Program-made: the position numbers and the translations under genes
Notes under the pieces: generated by a model
Database searches by the model: none
What the model was told of the DNA's origin: nothing
Seen by the model: the letters and a program-made list of their open reading frames with translations, nothing else
Shown: positions 1-5,902 of the stretch, one piece after another
How positions within the stretch are numbered: position 1 is the stretch's first letter
Layout of the letters: every line of letters begins with the position of its first letter
DNA from: Anaerolineae bacterium
GTDB taxonomy: Bacteria; Chloroflexota; Anaerolineae; B4-G1; SLSP01
DNA length: 8,579 nucleotides
NCBI GenBank assembly: GCA_016927095.1
Contig: JAFGNI010000037.1
Span: 1-8,579, forward strand
Direction of reading: 5' to 3'

Positions 1-35
1 AAGGGAGAAGGGAAAAGGGAGAAGGGAGAAGGAAT
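1..35. repeat. Heptamer tandem array (AAGGGAG)n, cut by window edge
   Basis: Bases 1-28 read as four consecutive 7-mers (AAGGGAG, AAGGGAA, AAGGGAG, AAGGGAG), and 29-35 is a decayed fifth copy (AAGGAAT). The left end is truncated by the window, so the copy number is unknown. The array lies just beyond the stop codon of the leftward membrane-protein gene, so on the transcribed strand it is a pyrimidine-rich 3' tract. Slippage-prone 7-bp arrays of this kind are known from cyanobacteria (STRR elements). Assigning this one to a named family is not possible from sequence alone. Confidence 0.85.
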
Positions 36-40
36 GGCGA

Positions 41-841
41 CTACTGGGAGTTGGGACGGTAGGTGAAGGTGAAGCGGCGGTGGAAGCGGCGGAGGGCGCG
101 GAGAGCAGGCCGCCCGAAGGCGCCAAGGAGGATGGCGTTGCCGAGGGCGCGGGACAGGTCCCAGAGCGCCGATGTCGCGACGTAGTAGGCGGCATAGCGG
201 GCGAGGAGATCCCAAGCCGATTCGATGCCTGCCATGGCAGTGCCCACGGTGTAGGGCCAGAACCAGAGGTTGACGATCACGCCGTAGACGAAGCCCCACA
301 CGATGCCGGCGACGGTGAGGATCACGGTCTCGGCGCGTTCGCCCAAGCCACGCCTGTGCGTCAACTGGCCCAGGGCTCCGGCTGAGAGCCCGACCCAGCT
401 GGCGGTGAGCATCTGCCCGGGCAGCCAGGGGCCGATGCCGCCGGTCGTGATGGCCGAGACCAGCAGCGTCAGGGCGCCCATCAGGAATCCGAAGCGGGCG
501 CCGAAGACGTAGCCGGCAACGATGATCAGGAAGAAGACGGGGCTGAAGCCGCCGGGTCCAGGGATGGCCACTTCGATGAAGCGCAAGACGGCGTTGATGG
601 CGACCAGGACGCCGAGCAGGGCCATCGTCTTGGCGGTCGTGGCACCGGTCTGCGCCTCAAGGAGAAGCGCCAGGAAGCAGAAGCTGACCATCACCGGCAG
701 GAAGAGCGGGGAGACTTGGGCCTGCGATGGTGCCAGCGTGGGCGCAAGGAAAGGGAGGAGGATCGCCAGGAGGCCGGCGGCGTTGGCCAGCAGATAGACG
801 AGCGGCGTCCAGATATCGCGGATCGGCGTTGTGGCGTTCAT
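41..841 (-). CDS. ECF transporter S component (substrate-binding membrane subunit)
   Basis: A 266-residue, strongly hydrophobic protein with about seven or eight predicted membrane segments (approximately residues 11-32, 46-63, 71-89, 100-132, 140-160, 172-195 and 213-240) and a basic C-terminus (RALRRFHRRF, about 247-257). The core, including AINAVLRF (81-88), GPGGFSPVFF (95-104), GYVFGARFGF (110-119) and TTGGIGPWLPGQM (132-144), resembles S components of energy-coupling-factor vitamin transporters. The S component binds the vitamin in the membrane and docks on a shared EcfA/EcfT module, which is not visible here. The subgroup is sometimes linked to cobalamin uptake (CbrT-like), but the substrate is not proven by anything in the sequence. 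Residues 1-65 add roughly two helices before the usual Ala-rich first helix. The start is the ATG at 839-841; only a weak purine stretch (AAAGAGA) precedes it. The leader upstream is rich in inverted repeats. Last residues fall in a GGGA-rich stretch next to the heptamer array. Confidence 0.8.
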   Translation of the reverse strand: MNATTPIRDIWTPLVYLLANAAGLLAILLPFLAPTLAPSQAQVSPLFLPVMVSFCFLALLLEAQTGATTAKTMALLGVLVAINAVLRFIEVAIPGPGGFSPVFFLIIVAGYVFGARFGFLMGALTLLVSAITTGGIGPWLPGQMLTASWVGLSAGALGQLTHRRGLGERAETVILTVAGIVWGFVYGVIVNLWFWPYTVGTAMAGIESAWDLLARYAAYYVATSALWDLSRALGNAILLGAFGRPALRALRRFHRRFTFTYRPNSQ

Positions 842-961
842 GGCGGTCTCTTTAGGACGGCTGTTTGTTCATCCATACTGTCGTCTGCGGAAGGCTACCT
901 CTAAAGCGCTTCAACGTCCTGGATCATGCCGCAAGCATCCGGGCTCGTCTGCGCGGTGGTC

Positions 962-1005
962 ACGCAGGTGCTGCTCCTCTGCACACCCCTACAGCATACC
1001 TGCGT
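962..1005 (-). promoter_or_regulatory. Stem-loop in the leader of the S-component gene
   Basis: ACGCAGGTGCTG (962-973) pairs with CAGC (992-995) and ACCTGCGT (998-1005): twelve base pairs interrupted only by a two-base bulge (996-997), with an 18-base loop. It lies 120-165 bases before the leftward start codon, so if that gene is transcribed from farther right it would be in the 5' leader. It could be a regulatory RNA element. The key motifs of a known riboswitch class were not found, so the function is open. Confidence 0.45.
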
Positions 1006-1035
1006 ATGTGCCGGTGTCCACCACCACCGCGACGA

Positions 1036-1051
1036 CGCCACGTGAGTGGCG
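1036..1051. repeat. Short perfect hairpin CGCCAC-GTGA-GTGGCG
   Basis: A perfect 6-bp stem with a four-base loop, 30 bases to the right of the larger stem-loop. On the minus strand it reads CGCCAC-TCAC-GTGGCG and would be in the same candidate leader. Too short to classify alone. Confidence 0.35.
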
Positions 1052-1410
1052 ACGGTTACCCCAGAAGCTGTCAATACCTGCCTTGATGAAGTCGATGCAT
1101 AGGGCGATGACGCAAGCGTACGTGGTGTGCCTGGGCAATCATCGATGCAGACAGGTGTTGCTGTGCTATACTCGAAGCACACCACCTGCCAAGCTAAGGA
1201 GCGATGGGTACCGCCGACCTCTCTATCTGGTGACGGTGGAGTTCTTCTCTGACGGCGGAGATGAAGCGTGGCTGTTTGAGGGCACCGTGACAGCTAGTCC
1301 TACCGGCACCTTTTTCTTTTGCGCTGCTTCACGTTTGACGGGCCCCAACTTGAAAGCCATAGCAACAGATTGAGACGGCAACACGTCTGAGTTTTCAAGC
1401 CCTCTAGCCG

Positions 1411-1452
1411 TGGCGTTCTGCGTCTTCCTGCCGTTGGTGGCAGGAAACGCCA
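1411..1452. repeat. Strong bulged hairpin in intergenic DNA
   Basis: The inner stem is TTCCTGCC (1425-1432) with GGCAGGAA (1439-1446) around the six-base loop GTTGGT. The outer stem TGGCGT (1411-1416) pairs with ACGCCA (1447-1452), directly stacked on the 3' side, with an eight-base bulge (1417-1424) on the 5' side. The fourteen pairs are all Watson-Crick. There is no T tract on either side, so it is not a standard intrinsic terminator. It may be part of a structured RNA, a protein-binding site or a remnant of a small palindromic element. Confidence 0.55.
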
Positions 1453-1865
1453 AGTAGTCTCGCGTGCCGCGGGCTGCTGATCCTGTCAGGGGACACGCAA
1501 GTGATCGGATAGGAGCACATGAGCACGGCAGGGCACCAAGCATAGGGGAACAACCGGGAGAGTGAGAATAGCCAGGGTCGTAGCCTGAGTTAAGTGCCAA
1601 ATCAAGTCGTAGAAGTCGAAGTCGATGTCGTAGAGGGTGCGGTTACGAGTGATGCTCGCTAGCCTTGACTGCGCATCGACCGGATCAACCGGCCAGGCCC
1701 TTGATCGTGGGGGCGGGGGTGCCCCGACGCTGGACCTCATCTTGTGGGAGGAGGATTAGCTACGTCCCCAAGACGATGCTGACGGCTATACGTCGCTACT
1801 CGTCGATGTCGTGTGAAGGTGTCGGTGTCGTGTAATAATGCAGTCCATGACGATGTTTCAGGCTA

Positions 1866-1892
1866 CGACCCTATAAGTAGTATAGCGGGTCG
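1866..1892. promoter_or_regulatory. Palindrome CGACC-CTATA-AGTAG-TATAG-(CG)-GGTCG
   Basis: Ten base pairs (1866-1875 with 1881-1885 and 1888-1892) close a five-base loop, with two unpaired bases at 1886-1887. Read as DNA, it is an inverted pair of CGACC/GGTCG half-sites separated by 17 bases, about two helical turns from start to start. The same half-site with the same 17-base gap recurs at 2053-2079 over the candidate promoter. It lies about 224 bases before the dehydrogenase start and could be a distal operator. Confidence 0.4.
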
Positions 1893-1931
1893 ATGTTACA
1901 ATCCACATTACAGTATCGTGGCATTCCAGGA

Positions 1932-1983
1932 GACAGCCCCCAACGCCCGGAGATAGTCTGCATAGGCATAGACTCTGGCTGTC
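1932..1983 (+). promoter_or_regulatory. Nested inverted repeats, possible structured leader
   Basis: GACAGCC (1932-1938) is the exact complement of GGCTGTC (1977-1983), enclosing a second exact pair, AGTCT (1955-1959) and AGACT (1970-1974). The arrangement could fold as a two-stem RNA if transcription begins upstream of it. No known riboswitch signature was recognised. The candidate promoter at 2044-2073 would start downstream and exclude it from the transcript, so it may equally be a DNA-level signal or chance. Confidence 0.3.
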
Positions 1984-2043
1984 CACGAACCGGTTGTCCC
2001 CTCGGCCTGGTGACACGCTAAGCGCAGAGTCGTCATCATCCGT

Positions 2044-2080
2044 TTGGTGGCAGGTCGTGTTTGGGTGTATGATGCGACCT
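2044..2080 (+). promoter_or_regulatory. Candidate promoter with overlapping dyad for the dehydrogenase-kinase operon
   Basis: TTGGTG (2044-2049) and TATGAT (2068-2073) are spaced by 18 bases and would start transcription near 2080, giving a leader of about 35 bases. The -35 is weak and the -10 matches consensus in five of six positions. The exact dyad AGGTCG (2052-2057) / CGACCT (2075-2080), with a 17-base gap, spans the spacer, the -10 and the start point, as expected for a repressor operator. The regulator is not encoded in the window. Confidence 0.45.
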
Positions 2081-2115
2081 AGTCACTTCTGGTTCTAGCG
2101 TGGAAAGGGGGATCT

Positions 2116-3132
2116 ATGAAGGCTGCATTGTTGTATGGGGTTGGTGATCTTCGGGTTGAAGACGTCGCCGAACCGACGCTCTCTCGTCCAGACGAAGTCC
2201 TCGTGCGCATCCACGCGTGCGGGATCTGCCCGAGCGATCTCCGGGCCTATACGGGCGCCCGCCAGCCCTACCGGGACTGGCCCTACACGCCCGGGCATGA
2301 GTGGGCGGGAGAGATCGTGGAAGTCGGCGCGGAGGTCGAGGGCTTCCATCCCGGCGAGCGGGTGGTGCCGAACCCTATGTTGGTCTGCGGCACGTGCTAC
2401 AACTGCATCCGCGGGCTCTACAGCTTCTGTGAGAACCTCCAGCGTGGGCGCATCCGCGGCGGGTTTGCCGAGTATGGAACGGCACCGGCGGCAAGCCTCC
2501 ACAGGATTCCTGCACACGTCACCTACCGGCAGGCTGCTTTTGGCGAGCCGCTTGCTTGCTGCGTTTCAGGCAGCAAGGCGAGCGGTATATCATTTGGTGC
2601 TGACGTTGTCATCATCGGGGCCGGACAGATCGGGCTGATGCATCTGCAGTTGGCAAAGCTGTCGGGCGGACGGCTTATCATCAGTGACTTGATCCCCGAG
2701 CGACTGGAGAAGGCACTCGAACTGGGCGCGCACGCCATCGTGAATGCCGGCACCGACGACCCACTTCAGTCGGTCCGGGACCTCACTGCAGGCCGAGGTG
2801 CCGACGTGGTCATTGTGGCTGTCGGCGCAGCCATGGCGGCGCAGCAGGCATTGGAGATGGCAGGGCCGGGCGCGACGATAAACTACTTCGCCGGCACCTA
2901 TCCATCCACAACCATTCCGCTCGACCCGAACACCATCCACTACCGGCAGATCCGGTTGACCGGCACACACGACTACGGGCCGATTGACTTTCGCGATGCC
3001 TTGCGCTTCATCGAGCTGGGTTCCGTAGACGTCGATGCGCTGGTCTCACACGAGCTGCCCTTGTCGGACACAAAGGAAGGTTTCGACATTGTAGCGGCTC
3101 GCGACGGATTGAAGGTCAGCATCTACATGTAG
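2116..3132 (+). CDS. Zinc-dependent medium-chain alcohol/polyol dehydrogenase
   Basis: A 338-residue cytosolic oxidoreductase of the medium-chain dehydrogenase/reductase superfamily (sorbitol/threonine dehydrogenase-like branch), expected to oxidise a secondary hydroxyl of a polyol or sugar with NAD. The GroES-like N-terminal half carries the catalytic zinc ligands C38 (in GICPSD, where the family usually has GICGSD), H61-E62 (GHEWAGE) and a likely fourth ligand E144 (GEPLACC). Structural zinc cysteines are C91, C94, C97 and C105. The Rossmann half has GAGQIG (168-173), and an acidic D191 at the end of the second strand favours NAD over NADP. Length is typical. A good ribosome binding site (GGAAAGGGGG, about 2101-2110) fixes the ATG. 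It is first in a four-gene unit, 26 bases before the kinase. Its N-terminus resembles that of the second dehydrogenase at 4810 (both begin MKAAL). The substrate is unknown. Confidence 0.9.
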   Translation: MKAALLYGVGDLRVEDVAEPTLSRPDEVLVRIHACGICPSDLRAYTGARQPYRDWPYTPGHEWAGEIVEVGAEVEGFHPGERVVPNPMLVCGTCYNCIRGLYSFCENLQRGRIRGGFAEYGTAPAASLHRIPAHVTYRQAAFGEPLACCVSGSKASGISFGADVVIIGAGQIGLMHLQLAKLSGGRLIISDLIPERLEKALELGAHAIVNAGTDDPLQSVRDLTAGRGADVVIVAVGAAMAAQQALEMAGPGATINYFAGTYPSTTIPLDPNTIHYRQIRLTGTHDYGPIDFRDALRFIELGSVDVDALVSHELPLSDTKEGFDIVAARDGLKVSIYM

Positions 3133-3158
3133 TCCCTGATTTCCTCGACAGGTGGTCT

Positions 3159-4682
3159 ATGAGATCCCATCACGAGAGGCCGCCGGCTAAAGAGGGCGCC
3201 GCGGGCCGGCCCGAAAGGTCCGCCAGCCTGCTCCTGGGCCTGGATCTGGGTACGACGACGACCCGTGCCTTGCTCTTTGATCTCTCCGGACGTCCGGTCG
3301 CGGAGGCCTACCGGGAGGTGCCGGTGGCTCACCCGCGGCCAAACTGGGCGGAGTTCGACCCGATGGCGTGTTGGCGGGCCACCACCGAGGTGATCGGACA
3401 GGTGCTGCGCCAGCGGGGTGTCTCTCCGACCGACGTGATGGCTGTGGGCCTGACGGGTCTGCTCCACGCGCTGGTGCCCGTGGATGCAGCGCAGAATCCC
3501 CTTGCGCGGGCCATGCTCTGGATGGATCACCGCTGTGCCGAGGAGGCGGCGTGGCTGGCACGTGAATGGGGCGATCTCGTCCGGTGCGCCACAGGACACG
3601 GCGCGGTGACTACCACCTGTTCCGCCCCCAAGCTCCGCTGGCTAGTGAAGAACGAGCCGGACCTCGTGGCGGAGACGGCCAAGTTCCTGCCGGTCAAGGA
3701 CTTTGTGCGGCTCAAGCTGACGGGACAGATCGCCACCGATCCGTCCGACGCTGCCGGGACGATGCTGCTTGACAGGCGGACAGGGGATTGGTGCCTCCCC
3801 CTGCTGGAAGCCATTGGGGTGCCAGTCGAGAAGTTACCGCCGATCCGGGGATCGTCTGAGGTCGCCGGCGGTGTCACGCCCAGCGCTGCAGCGATGACGG
3901 GGTTGGTGGCGGGCACGCCGGTGGTGCTGGGGGGAGGAGATACGACGACCACCCGGATTGGTGCCGACGCTGAAGGGTCGGGCCGGGCCTGCCTGTACCT
4001 GGGCACGGCTGCGTGGGTGGCTGTACCACAGCGGCTGGCAGGGCGCCTTGTGGCCACGGCTACGACCGGCGCAGCGCTACGATGGCTCGTGGAGCTGCTC
4101 GATGGCGGACAACCTGATGCCCCCTCCGTCGCCTATAGCGCGCTCCTCGCACGGGCTGCTGCCGCGCCGCCAGGTGCCGGGGGCTTGGTCTTCCTACCAC
4201 ACCTGATGGGTGAGCGAGGCCCCGTCTACAATCCTGAGGCCAAGGGCGTCCTGTTCGGCTTGACGCTGGCCCACGGACGGGCGGAGGTGGCCCGAGCCGT
4301 GCTCGAGGGCTGCGCGTTTCACATCCGATCGATTCTCGAACAGCTGACCGGCGAGCCGCTGGAGGAGATCACAGTGGTCGGCGGTGGGGCGAAGAGCCCG
4401 CTCTGGTCGGCCATCATCGCCAGCGTGACCGGGCTGGACGTCTTGGTGCCGGAGGTGGCGGAGGCCGGCGCGTTGGGCGCGGCGATCCTGGCCGGTGTGG
4501 GGATTGGGGTCTATGACAGCGTGGCGGCGGCAGCGTCTCAGCTGGTGCGCATCGCCGCGCGCTATGCGCCGGATCCCGCTCAGCAGCGACGCTATGACCG
4601 GTTGTATGCAGTGTACTTGGATCTGGAGGCGCGGATGACAGAGCTCTACGGTCGGGTGCCCTTGGGTGAAGATGTAGACTAG
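3159..4682 (+). CDS. FGGY-family carbohydrate kinase, xylulokinase-like
   Basis: A 507-residue sugar kinase with the two actin-like ATPase domains of the FGGY family, transferring phosphate from ATP to a sugar or sugar alcohol. The N-terminal phosphate-binding motif GLDLGTT (27-33) supplies D29. The catalytic base is most likely D261 in GGGD (258-261), the counterpart of D233 in E. coli XylB. DPSDAAGT (194-201) is shared with xylulokinases. The C-terminal half shows YLGTAAWV (280-287), LPHLMGERGP (346-355) and the FGGY C-terminal signature GGGAKSPLW (408-416). About 24 hydrophilic residues precede the usual start of the fold, so the true start may be a little downstream; the chosen ATG has GGTGG only three bases before it. 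Its place between two polyol-type dehydrogenases suggests the kinase phosphorylates the ketose they produce, probably a pentulose feeding the pentose phosphate pathway. Specificity cannot be settled by eye, because xylulose, ribulose, glycerol and erythritol kinases share the fold. Confidence 0.88.
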   Translation: MRSHHERPPAKEGAAGRPERSASLLLGLDLGTTTTRALLFDLSGRPVAEAYREVPVAHPRPNWAEFDPMACWRATTEVIGQVLRQRGVSPTDVMAVGLTGLLHALVPVDAAQNPLARAMLWMDHRCAEEAAWLAREWGDLVRCATGHGAVTTTCSAPKLRWLVKNEPDLVAETAKFLPVKDFVRLKLTGQIATDPSDAAGTMLLDRRTGDWCLPLLEAIGVPVEKLPPIRGSSEVAGGVTPSAAAMTGLVAGTPVVLGGGDTTTTRIGADAEGSGRACLYLGTAAWVAVPQRLAGRLVATATTGAALRWLVELLDGGQPDAPSVAYSALLARAAAAPPGAGGLVFLPHLMGERGPVYNPEAKGVLFGLTLAHGRAEVARAVLEGCAFHIRSILEQLTGEPLEEITVVGGGAKSPLWSAIIASVTGLDVLVPEVAEAGALGAAILAGVGIGVYDSVAAAASQLVRIAARYAPDPAQQRRYDRLYAVYLDLEARMTELYGRVPLGEDVD

Positions 4683-4809
4683 CGAGCAGGGCTGACGACG
4701 CTAGGCCATCTGGGTCAGATGCTTAGCATCGGTGGCGACGTCCAGGACCTGGCAGGGCCAGGCCGGTGCCCGGTGCGTGTGGCGGGGTCGTGCTAGCGAG
4801 GAGGTGACT
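4683..4809 (+). other. Intercistronic spacer with two small hairpins
   Basis: The 127 bases between kinase and second dehydrogenase contain GATGC-TTA-GCATC (4718-4730) and CCTGGC-AGG-GCCAGG (4748-4762). Neither is followed by a T tract, so a full terminator is unlikely. They could stabilise mRNA ends or tune expression of the downstream pair. The frame of the next gene stays open back to 4732, but that stretch is probably not translated. Confidence 0.35.
4798..4807 (+). promoter_or_regulatory. Ribosome binding site deciding the start of the second dehydrogenase
   Basis: GAGGAGGTGA is a near-perfect anti-16S complement ending two bases before the ATG at 4810. It selects this ATG over the in-frame upstream ATG at 4732, which would add 26 residues of non-family sequence before the conserved MKAALFYGG start. 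Confidence 0.85.
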
Positions 4810-5865
4810 ATGAAGGCGGCGCTGTTCTATGGAGGACACGATATCCGCGTTGAGGAGGTCCCAGATCCAGTGCCTGGTCCAGGTGAGGTGCTGGTGCGGG
4901 TTAAGGCGGGTGGGGTGTGTGGGAGCGATCTGCACGCCTACCGTGCTACGGGCGGGGTGACGCCAGGGTCTGGCCCCATGATGCGAGGCCACGAGTTGGC
5001 CGGTGAGATCGCGCAACTGGGGCTGGGCGTTCACGGGCTGACGGTTGGGCAGCGTGTGGGTGTCGAGCCACGACACCTGGTTGGGTGCGGGCAGTGCCGG
5101 TGGTGTCGACGCGGCGACACGCAGCTTTGCCCAACCCGGGGATGGTCGGGCGACCAGCGGCTGTGGTCGACGGGCTTCGCTGAGTATTCACTGGAACCCG
5201 CGCAGAACACCTATCCCCTTCCTGACGCACTCGGCCTCCGCGAGGCGGCTCTTCTGGATGTCTACGCTTGCGCCGTACACGCACTGCACTTGGCGCCCGT
5301 AACCCCGGGAGAGATCGTCGTGGTGCAGGGGGCGGGGCCGATTGGGCTGGCTGCTGTGGAAATCTACAAGCTCGGCGGCGCCAAGGAGGTCATCGTCTGC
5401 GACCTGCTGCCCCATGCGTTGGAGGCTGCGATGACTGTAGGCGCCGATGCTGTGGTCAACAGCGGGGAGGTGGATGCCGTCGAGGCTGTGAGACAGCTGA
5501 CCGCGGGAGACGGAGCCGACATTGTTGTCGAGGCAGTAGGAGGGAGGGCGCCGACGTTCGCGGCGGACGTAAGCATGGCGGCGCGCGGTGGTACCGTGAT
5601 CGTGATTGGGATGTACAGCGACCCCCAGACGCTGGATGTTCGGGAGGCGCAGCACAAGGAGCTCAGGATCCTCTTCAGCGACAGCTACGGGCTCTGGAAA
5701 GGGGTGCCGGAATTCCAGATCACGCTGGATCTGATGGCGGCGGGCCGGCTCAAGCCGGAGGCTTACATCACGCACGCCTTTCCGCTGGTGGAGATTGGGC
5801 AGGCCTTTACCGTCGCCGACAACAAGCGGACGTCGGGCGCCATCAAGGTGATGGTGTTGCCCTGA
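4810..5865 (+). CDS. Second zinc-dependent medium-chain alcohol/polyol dehydrogenase
   Basis: A 351-residue enzyme of the same superfamily as the gene at 2116. The catalytic zinc site is C37 (GVCGSD) with H61-E62 (GHELAGE). The usual fourth-ligand Glu region reads ALLDVYACAVHA, with D150 in that area. Structural zinc cysteines are C93, C96, C99 and C107. The Rossmann motif is GAGPIG (174-179), with an acidic D198 at the NAD-selecting position. The start is set by the strong ribosome binding site and by alignment of its N-terminus with the first dehydrogenase. Two related but clearly diverged enzymes in one unit suggest two successive or alternative oxidations (different carbon or different stereochemistry) rather than redundancy; this is inference. 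The next gene starts 37 bases later, so co-transcription is likely. Sorbitol, xylitol, arabitol, threonine or galactitol-phosphate dehydrogenase specificities are all possible. Confidence 0.9.
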   Translation: MKAALFYGGHDIRVEEVPDPVPGPGEVLVRVKAGGVCGSDLHAYRATGGVTPGSGPMMRGHELAGEIAQLGLGVHGLTVGQRVGVEPRHLVGCGQCRWCRRGDTQLCPTRGWSGDQRLWSTGFAEYSLEPAQNTYPLPDALGLREAALLDVYACAVHALHLAPVTPGEIVVVQGAGPIGLAAVEIYKLGGAKEVIVCDLLPHALEAAMTVGADAVVNSGEVDAVEAVRQLTAGDGADIVVEAVGGRAPTFAADVSMAARGGTVIVIGMYSDPQTLDVREAQHKELRILFSDSYGLWKGVPEFQITLDLMAAGRLKPEAYITHAFPLVEIGQAFTVADNKRTSGAIKVMVLP

Positions 5866-5902
5866 GCAGGGCGGCAGCTGGGATCCATAGGGAGGTCATA
5901 CG

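Larger units (their letters stand above)
842..2115. other. 1.27-kb intergenic region without a recognisable gene
   Basis: No open frame here carries a recognisable domain, plausible composition and a ribosome binding site together. The frames that exist (for example 1223-1600 and 1486-1740 on the minus strand) look like chance ORFs. Base composition drops: bases 1801-1920 are about 47% G+C by direct count, against about 70% for 2281-2340 in the next gene. I saw no tRNA T-loop or rRNA. The region holds several strong inverted repeats (listed separately), a lone TATACT at 1167-1172, and a 9-bp inverted repeat GTGGTGTGC/GCACACCAC (1122-1130 and 1177-1185). The 11-mer GTCGATGTCGT occurs twice (1621-1631, 1802-1812). 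It may combine two divergent leaders (for the flanking genes) with decayed sequence between. Confidence 0.7.

Noticed and set aside
1036..1172. Minus-strand run of about 45 codons containing IDFIKAGIDSFWGN
   Set aside because: It looks protein-like for a stretch, but is bounded by TGA and TAG, lacks a ribosome binding site and matches no family I recognise.
842..1220. A cobalamin riboswitch on the minus strand upstream of the S-component gene
   Set aside because: Only GCCACT and a loose B12-box-like stretch are present; the conserved core before GCCACT and a correct B12 box were not found, so it was not annotated as a riboswitch.
831..1373. Open frame of 180 codons on the plus strand
   Set aside because: It begins inside the leftward transporter gene, has no ribosome binding site, and its translation is Cys-, Ser- and Arg-rich with no recognisable motif.
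1223..1740. Two overlapping minus-strand open frames (125 and 84 codons)
   Set aside because: No domain, no purine-rich ribosome binding site before either start (CTCCTCCC lies upstream of the second), and atypical amino-acid composition.
842..2115. tRNA, rRNA, CRISPR array or insertion sequence in the gap
   Set aside because: No T-loop sequence, no regularly spaced repeats, and no transposase or terminal repeat pair was found by eye.
4732..4809. Upstream extension of the second dehydrogenase (26 extra residues)
   Set aside because: The near-perfect GAGGAGGTGA before the ATG at 4810 and the family-typical MKAAL start favour the shorter protein.
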